Origin: Berberis thunbergii
Taxonomy: Eukaryota; Streptophyta; Magnoliopsida; Ranunculales; Berberidaceae
NCBI GenBank assembly: GCA_003290165.1
Contig: QNQO01000557.1
Span: 186,001-250,000, forward strand
Direction of reading: 5' to 3'
Length of the DNA stretch: 64,000 nt
The notes beneath the pieces were generated by a model. The model worked only from the letters and a program-made list of their open reading frames with translations. It was not told where the DNA came from and searched no databases. Below, one piece after another: positions 57,623 through 64,000 of this stretch; positions within the stretch are counted from its first letter, which is position 1; the number at the start of each line of letters is the position of its first letter. The position numbers and the translations under genes were made by a program.

Positions 57623-57888
57623 CAAACGAGACAATCGTATACGGAACCATCAAATGGGACTACTGAGTGGGACCACCTACACCCATCAACAATGCATACC
57701 ACGACAACAAGGGTATCAACGGCAGAACAACGCTAGCTACAACGTTGTGACACCTACCAACGCTTGACTGCAAGGGTTTCCCCCATAGACTCTGTCAAAA
57801 CACTTCGCCTACCAACGTATAGACTGCAAGGGTTTCCCCAGAGACTCTGTCAAAGAGACTTCGTTTACCAATGTTACTCTAGCAAAGG
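57623..57888 (-). other. 266-bp spacer between the viral copies, with direct repeats
   Basis: This is GC-richer than its surroundings. Two direct repeats of about 55 bp (57751-57806 and 57807-57862) share CTACCAACG, GACTGCAAGGGTTTCCCC and AGACTCTGTCAAA, with a third partial start at about 57868. It is not present at the outer ends of copies A or B. It may be the remaining intergenic (control) region of the original circle, or a separate insertion. Confidence 0.6.
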
Positions 57889-58254
57889 TTATCAAAGATA
57901 ATTAATAGTTTATATGTAAGTGTTGAAGATAGAGCAATAGTAACAACAACGCCTAATCCTTTATAGCAAATTTAACTACTAAACATTATTATTAAAAACA
58001 TGCATTTTTATTGAAGGAAATAATAGTACAAAATATTGAAATAAATTTGAAAGACTTACAGAATTTTTGATAATTGAAACTTGAAACTTGAAAAACTACA
58101 TCAGCTTTGTATAGGAATACAAAAGACTGGGGATCACAGAGATTTTGAAAGATATTATTGTAGAGGATGTAAGCTGATTCGAAAATGGATGCCTTGAACT
58201 CTTGAGACTTGCTTGCTTTATAGCCTTCTTGGAGCATTGGATTTCTTGTAAACA

Positions 58255-59400
58255 TCATGATTGTAGCTTAGACAAGTGGGTTAGGTATTGATTGAGATGG
58301 ATTTGGCAAGTTGTGAAATTATTGAGGTTGAATGAAATGTTCTTTCGGTGCATTTGGATGATTGTAGAATTATTAGTGGTTGGATGTTGATATGTGGGCC
58401 AGGGTTGGTGGAATGTCATGCTAATGTTTGTGATAACATTTTGGTGGTGGAGAATGACTTTGAGAATGGTCTTATTCATTATTGGTGGGATTGGTTAAAC
58501 CATCCGTGCTGGAGGTTACTTGTGGATAAAATGTTGATGGTGATCTTGAAAAGATCATTGTTGTTCCAATCCTTCGAGATACTTGGTAATTTGGAAAGAT
58601 AAGTCCCAATTATTGTCTTGGATCAAATGTTGATAGAAAAATGTATTTTCTACCACATAAGGATTGCTTCAGGTACTACAGATTAAAGTCTTGTGTCCGT
58701 CAGTAATAATTTGTTTGTCTTCATGGGCTTGAATATTTAGGTCCATGATTGATTTGGCTCTTTGATCTTCTAAACCAGAAAGAGCTTCATATTGATGAGG
58801 AAAATCTGAAATTTGTGTTTTGAAATTCTTGAGAATTAAAATCTTGTATCTTGGAGATAACAAGATTTTATCATTTTCTTTGATCGATTCGGGTGGAGTT
58901 GCAACCATCCCGATTTCAATTTTATTAGTATCTTGATAGACCATGTGCGCAAGATTTCTGACAGTGTTCTTGAGAATTGGAGGACACCAGTGAAGGTCGT
59001 AAAGGGATTTAGATAAGATTCTGCCAACGAACCCCATTTCATAGAAATATTCTTTTTCCTTTGGATCTGCATTGACATTTAGAGATAACACATTTTAGCC
59101 ATTAAAGTTAGTAAAAAATGTTACATTGGATTCCTCCAATGCTTTTTCATTGATGAGCTCATTAAAATGTAACCAATTATCTTTGGTCCATTCATGAGAC
59201 ATCATCTTGGTTGATTCAACATAATCTACTAAGTAGTAATCTACATCACTTAGAGATATGTTGTTGGGTTGATAATTTAATTGATCATACCAATTTTGTC
59301 CTTTAGGCTTTTGAATTGTCATTGCTATTAGACTAGGCAAAAATGCTTGAGCATGGACTTTGCTCTGAAGTTAGTTGGCTAATGCATTATTGGTCATAAT
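58255..59400 (-). pseudogene. Conserved unrecognised 3' ORF, copy B
   Basis: Open stretches 59340-59095 and 59091-58669 are in one frame and separated by a single stop; copy A has a Lys codon at that position. They include DVDYYLVDYVESTKMMSHEW, YDLHWCPPILKNTVRNLAHM and FKTQISDFPHQYEALSGLED, ending DGHKTLICST. A further His/Asn/Thr-rich stretch follows at 58479-58255. I recognise no domain. Confidence 0.6.
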
Positions 59401-59919
59401 GGACCGAGGCTTGGATTTGCCATATTTGACAAGTTTTTTTTCCTTTGGCCTTTGATAAATTTTTGCATAGCCTTTTTAATGAGGTTTTCATTTGGGATTC
59501 ATTGTTGGATTTGAAGGTTGTCCATACATCATCAACAAGATATTTCTACGATTTGTTTAGAGTATGGTTTGTGTTGAATCATTGTGACCGTTCTATTGAG
59601 CTGCTAGACTATCAATTTGAAAATTGTTAAATAATGAAAATTTGAAAACCTTGTGAAAAATGGTAATTGAAATTAGTTTTGAAAGTAGTGATTCATGTAA
59701 AATGAATTTGTTTGTCCTAGTGAGGCTGGATTATGAATTGATGAGAATTTTGTTAGAGCTTCCTTGGTGATTAACTGTTCTTGTAAAATTGTAAGATCTT
59801 AGATGTTTGTTGTAAAAGGAATGGGAAGAAGACTTCTTCTTATAAAATCTTTGCAGATATTCTTTCGTTAATTGTTTAGAATGGGTAGATTGTTGATAAA
59901 AAAAAAGAGTTTCTAGGAT

Positions 59920-60190
59920 AATTTCTTGTTCTATATTTTTTATGATAGCGAATTCTTGATTGATGTAAAATGGTGGATGGTAGATTTGAATGTTTGTTAA
60001 TTTGTAATTGATTTTTAATTGTTGATTGTTGGTTGTGTAAAGTTTGCCATCTGTTTGTTCAAAATATCTTGAGAGGATTAATTTTTTAGAAATACAGTTT
60101 AAATCTGCATCAGAATCAATTAATGTAGTGGTATTGACTTTGAATTCTTTGTGTATGATTAAGGTTATGTTGATTTACCATTTGCAGAAT
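59920..60190 (-). pseudogene. Aspartic protease region, copy B, mutated active site
   Basis: TTTLIDSDADLNCIS at about 60095-60130. The catalytic Gly of D-S-G-A is Asp here. The frame continues through DGKLYTTNNQQLKINYKL to IKNIEQEIIL, the usual end of the fold. No reverse transcriptase follows. Confidence 0.75.
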
Positions 60191-60794
60191 TTGATTTAGA
60201 AAAATATTTGTAGAAATTTTTTTTCTTTTTTTGTTTCTTCTTTTGATACTTTTTTTTTCCTTTATTGGATGTTTCAGATTTTTCTTGTTGTTTTAAATTA
60301 TAAATTATAAATATTAATTCTTTTATTTGTACTTTTCCTTTTTTAATTGTGATATTTCTGATTTGAGATTGTTAATTTCTTGTTGGAGATCTTGTAAGAT
60401 TAATGGTTTATGGGTTTTAAATCTATCAATAATTTATTGGAGATATTGTAGTAAGGTTTGTCTGATATTGTTGGTTCTTGTTTTCTTATTAAGTCTTTGA
60501 CTTTGATTAAGTAGTAATGTTTTAATTGTGGATTGTCTTTTTTGGAAATAAAATCTAATAAAATACTTGTTTATTTTTGTTTTGAGATTACATTAATGCA
60601 AGAAACCTCATTGCAGTTGCATGCATTGACTTGATCATTTGAAGATGAATCTGAATATGATTATGATGTTTGGAAATTTTAGACTTGAGGAACATCTTGA
60701 TCTGAATCAAAGTCAGATTTGATGAGTATTTTTTGAAACATATTTTTTAACTCATCTGATATTTGTAATTTATTGATTTTTCTTTGTAATATGA

Positions 60795-60840
60795 AATCTC
60801 TTACAAAGTGTCATGTTTTGCCACATTTGAAACAAGTTGG
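60795..60840 (-). pseudogene. CCHC zinc knuckle remnant, copy B
   Basis: It reads CFKCGKT, stop, HFVRDF. The His missing in copy A is present here, but a stop replaces the fourth spacer residue and the last Cys is Phe. The complementary damage shows independent decay. Confidence 0.7.
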
Positions 60841-61079
60841 TTGATTTGTTTGTGGTTTAGTGTATGGTTGTTTGGTTTGTGGTTTCTTACATTGATTAGT
60901 TTTAGAATGTGTCTTTGAATATGTAGGTTGTTTTGAGTATGTGGGTTTTTTGTTTGTATAATTGTGACTTGATATTTTTAACTTTGATAACGGGGTTTTG
61001 ATTGGTTCAAAACCATATTGTTGATAGAAGTCACCTAATTATTTTCTTTTTGTTAAATTTTGATGTTTTAATTGGGCTC

Positions 61080-61650
61080 TCTAAGTTTGAGATCATTGTA
61101 TATTGTTAATGCTACTTCATTTGTTTTTGAGATTAAATCTCCATAAGTGAGATTGTTATTTAGGATTGTACCATTGAATTGAAGCCTAAGATTGTGTCTA
61201 ATTGTTTCAGTGAATGTAGGAGAGAGTCCAGCAAGGATTTTTTCTTTTCAGTATGGACTATTGCCATTTGGTCTACACATGATCTTAGATAAACCATGTC
61301 TTTATACCATCTGAATCTTTGTGTGTTGGGCATCTAAGTTTTATTAAGACTTCTTTTGATTTTTCTTGAAAACGGGTTGGATGCCCCATGAATTGTTTGA
61401 GTATAGCAAAAATGAGAGGTTGGACAGAATCATAAATGATTCCTCCAAGTTCATCTTTGATTGGTTGGGCTAAATGATATACTTTGATAGCAAATGATAT
61501 TGTATTTTTTTTGTTGGGTAAGATAATGATCCCACAATCCTTTTAATTGACCGTTAAAACCAACAATGATTACTTTTGCTATAGAATTATCATATTTTCC
61601 TTCACTTCTATAAGTTGAGGCAAGAATTGCCATTTCTATTGTAGTATCTA
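61080..61650 (-). pseudogene. Coat-protein-like region, copy B
   Basis: The segment NSIAKVIIVGFNGQLKGLWD then HYLTQQKKYNII lies at 61530-61600. The downstream half (61.08-61.3 kb), which matches copy A's 109-codon stretch, is broken by shifts. Confidence 0.6.
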
Positions 61651-62299
61651 TAATATTTTGTTCATATTGACCATCTATATTCCACTAATAATTTTTTTCA
61701 GTGGTAAATTCAGATGAAACAGTTTGACCCTTTTCTGCGAACTGAAGATCTGGGAAGGAAGGTCTTGGATAATAGTTTCTTGTAGAGGGTGAAGGTGTGT
61801 ATCTTGATGTTGAAGGGGTTGCCCTATTTAATTTTGAAATTAATTGGGGTTGTGAATCAGATTCTTCTACAGTATCTGATATTTGTGATAAAACATTAAA
61901 ATTATTTGGGCTTGAGGATGAATTTGTAGGCTCTTTACCATTGAGTGTTAATTGTGCTAATTGTTTACTGATTTGATCTATAATAAAAGTACGGGATGAA
62001 ATTGTTCCCTTGTCAACTGTTGCTAGTTTAAAATATGGAATTGGTTCTGGAATTGTTTTTGTGGATTCTTCTGTATTTGTGAATTTATCATTGACTACTT
62101 GTTGGCCTATTGTGTGTAAAAAAATATTTTTATAATTGTTTTGTTAAATGATCTTTTATATTCCATAAAAAACTTGATTAGAAACTATTTTATTGGCATT
62201 TTTTATTGGAGAGGCGACAACTTCTGATCCTTGAGTTTTATAATATGTTTGTTCTAATGGAGGTATTTTGGATTTTTTAATTGTATTGTCTTTGAGTTT

Positions 62300-62856
62300 T
62301 CAGATGTTTGTATTTGTTATAACATTTAAACATTTTGAGTAATTGTTTTTATACCAGTAAAAGAAATGGTAATTGACTTGGAGCTTTTCACAGAATTGGT
62401 AAAAGAGTTCACCTAAGTGTACTTTTTCTTCACGGTTTGGATGTTTTTGAAAAAATTGATTTCTTTTATTTTCATTGTAGGGTTGTTCATATTCTTGCCT
62501 GAAGTAAGCTTTGTCTAATTTGATTTCTCTTGTTATCATGTAAATTTGAGAAGATCTCCTATTTCTGAATGGGTTGGAGATTTTGGCTTTGCTTGATGTT
62601 CTATGTCAGATTGTTGATCATCTGTATAAATTGGTTGAGGGATTTGAGGATATTGAGGGTTTTGTCTTAATCTTGTTAAGTCTATATATGTGACAAACTG
62701 ACTTTTAAGAGTTTGAGTTGTTGTCCTATAGGAAGAGGTTGAAGTTCTTGGTGATTGATAATTCACTTGGTGGAGGAGGCCTTGGTTTTGTTTGAACTTG
62801 CCATGAGCTTGGAAGAGTGACTTGATCTCATCGAATAGTCTTTGGGACAATGACAT
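62300..62856 (-). pseudogene. Pro/Gln-rich linker region, copy B
   Basis: Two open stretches (62856-62536 and 62539-62300) carry QNPQYPQIPQPIYTDDQQ, EIKLDKAYFRQEYEQPYN and NQFFQKHPNREEKV, matching copy A closely. The change of frame at about 62538 is one of the lesions. Confidence 0.55.
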
Positions 62857-62879
62857 TTGTTTTGTTTTTATTTGTTTGG

Positions 62880-63380
62880 AAAAAGATTGTGTATCCTTTT
62901 GTGAATGTTTCTTTAGCTTGAGGACTAATTTGAGTTTTCATTGCTTTGTATGCGATACGGTATAATAATGTTAATGGTATTGAACCAGGTAGCATATCAT
63001 ATCTAGAAGTTTGTATATTGAGAGTTAAAGTTTGTAAAAGATTTGAATCATGGAGTGATATTGTAAAATTGGGATAACAATTGAAATAAATTGGTCTTAA
63101 TTCTAAGGATGTTTCCGCTATTCCTAGGAGGAAGTCTTGAAACTTGTTGTGCCTACATTTTATGAGACAAATCAGAGCAGAAGCATCTAAACCTATCCTT
63201 ATAAGGGGCTTGATTCCTACTTGGATTAATACAATGTGGATATAAATGAATTGTTTTTGTATGTGCTCTTCCAGTTTTTCTGGAGTGAGGAAATGGATTG
63301 GTTCTTGAGTTGGTCCTAAAGGTAAGGTATCTTCAATGATCTTGGTGATTTGTTCAGTTTGTTTATTAAAAATGGATTTT
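62880..63380 (-). pseudogene. Movement-protein-like region (30K superfamily), copy B
   Basis: The - strand frame is open over most of this stretch. It reads through FIYIHIVLIQVGIKPLIRIG and DFLLGIAETSLELRPIYFNC to YPNFTISLHDSNLLQTLTLN. The spacing of these blocks fits the 30K movement proteins of Caulimoviridae. The N-terminus toward 63500 is broken. Confidence 0.7.
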
Positions 63381-63733
63381 TGATTAAAAATTGACGGCTT
63401 CTTGTAAACATCTTCTTCTTTGATTTCCGGGATAGACCATTGTTGTAATTAGTTCTCAACTTCTGAAACTTGACATTTTAAACTATTAATTGGTTCTTTG
63501 GCCTTGCTTCTAGAAGATGAAGAACGAGTAAACTTAAACAAAATAGACGTATTTTGAAGGGCTAAGGGATTAAGCTATTGTTGCTACTTTTGTTCTACTT
63601 CAAATACTTAGCATTTAAATCATAAATTATACCTGATGTTCTTTGCCTTAAGGATGAAGTATGGGTTATTCGAGACTCCAAAGACACTTGAACAACATAT
63701 TTTCAAAAGTGAGTAATGGATTTACCTCATAGT

Positions 63734-63807
63734 TTGGATAATTATTCAATAAAATTTTGAATTATAATATGCTTACAAATATGATATACGAAGCCCAAAT
63801 TTCTACA

Positions 63808-63898
<91 letters not shown>

Positions 63899-64000
63899 TC
63901 GGTGAGTTCCTAGGTAACATTGGTCAGCCGTTGATAGCGTTGGTCCGCCATAGGGATTGTTGGTCCGCCGTTGGATACCCTTTGTAAGTCGCTAGTGAAG
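63734..64000. other. Flank of viral copy B with an (AAT)n tract
   Basis: AT-rich DNA unrelated to the spacer between the copies, then the microsatellite, then TTGGTCAGCCGTTGATAGCG with TTGGTCCGCC words repeated twice up to the window edge. No gene. Confidence 0.5.
63807..63897. repeat. (AAT)n microsatellite, about 30 units
   Basis: An uninterrupted AAT run. Apparent polyasparagine coding here is an artefact of the repeat. Confidence 0.95.

Larger units (their letters stand above)
57889..63733 (-). mobile_element. Endogenous caulimovirid-like copy B (degraded, no RT)
   Basis: The right-hand copy, same orientation and domain order as copy A, 5845 bp. The start-to-start distance between copies is 6116 bp. 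Homology to copy A runs to 63733, after which the sequences differ. Lesions are mostly different from those in copy A, so the two have decayed independently since duplication or separate integration. As in copy A, only about 0.5 kb separates the protease region from the 3' ORF. Confidence 0.75.

Noticed and set aside
63757..63987. Open frame encoding a long polyasparagine run
   Set aside because: It is created by the (AAT)n microsatellite; the rest has no recognisable content.

Overview
The window is nuclear DNA of a flowering plant, probably a eudicot. It is AT-rich, its coding sequence is split by GT-AG introns, it contains a SEUSS gene, and it is full of plant transposable elements: Ty3/gypsy pieces, LINEs, hAT, PIF/Harbinger and an endogenous caulimovirid. 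There is no bacterial-style gene organisation. I cannot name the species.

Layout. 1-7.85 kb holds Ty3/gypsy remnants: an LTR end with a primer-binding-site-like sequence and a stop-riddled gag on the + strand, a 179-bp tandem array, a degraded coiled-coil ORF on the - strand, and a second LTR end in inverted orientation. 8.19-9.11 kb is a clean non-autonomous hAT element with an 8-bp target duplication. 9.98-43.7 kb is one host gene on the - strand, an orthologue of SEUSS (the Ldb1-like, Q-rich transcriptional co-regulator that partners LEUNIG). It has one untranslated 5' exon and nine coding exons. Three introns are very long (4.8, 18.5 and 4.8 kb) and packed with hAT, LINE and MITE insertions, including a nested set of three elements inside a hAT transposase pseudogene. 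44.4-50.4 kb is a 6.04-kb PIF/Harbinger-type element (TIRs, TAA target duplication) that carries a Myb/SANT-like gene but no transposase I can see. 51.8-63.7 kb holds two head-to-tail, roughly 5.85-kb degraded copies of an endogenous caulimovirid-like sequence, both on the - strand, separated by a 266-bp spacer.

Three results matter most. First, both caulimovirid-like copies contain movement-protein, coat-protein, CCHC and aspartic-protease regions followed by an unrecognised, conserved 3' ORF. Neither has room for reverse transcriptase/RNase H between protease and 3' ORF, so the RT-less arrangement predates the duplication or was inherited by both copies. Second, the SEUSS locus keeps all its splice sites and most of its coding sequence, yet exons 2, 7 and 8 carry single-base indels, most in homopolymers. 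This is either uncorrected long-read error or very recent loss of the gene, and it decides whether the gene is functional. Third, several elements have clear termini and target duplications, so the order of insertion can be read directly.

Only SEUSS looks like a host gene. Everything else is mobile or viral in origin and broken to some degree.
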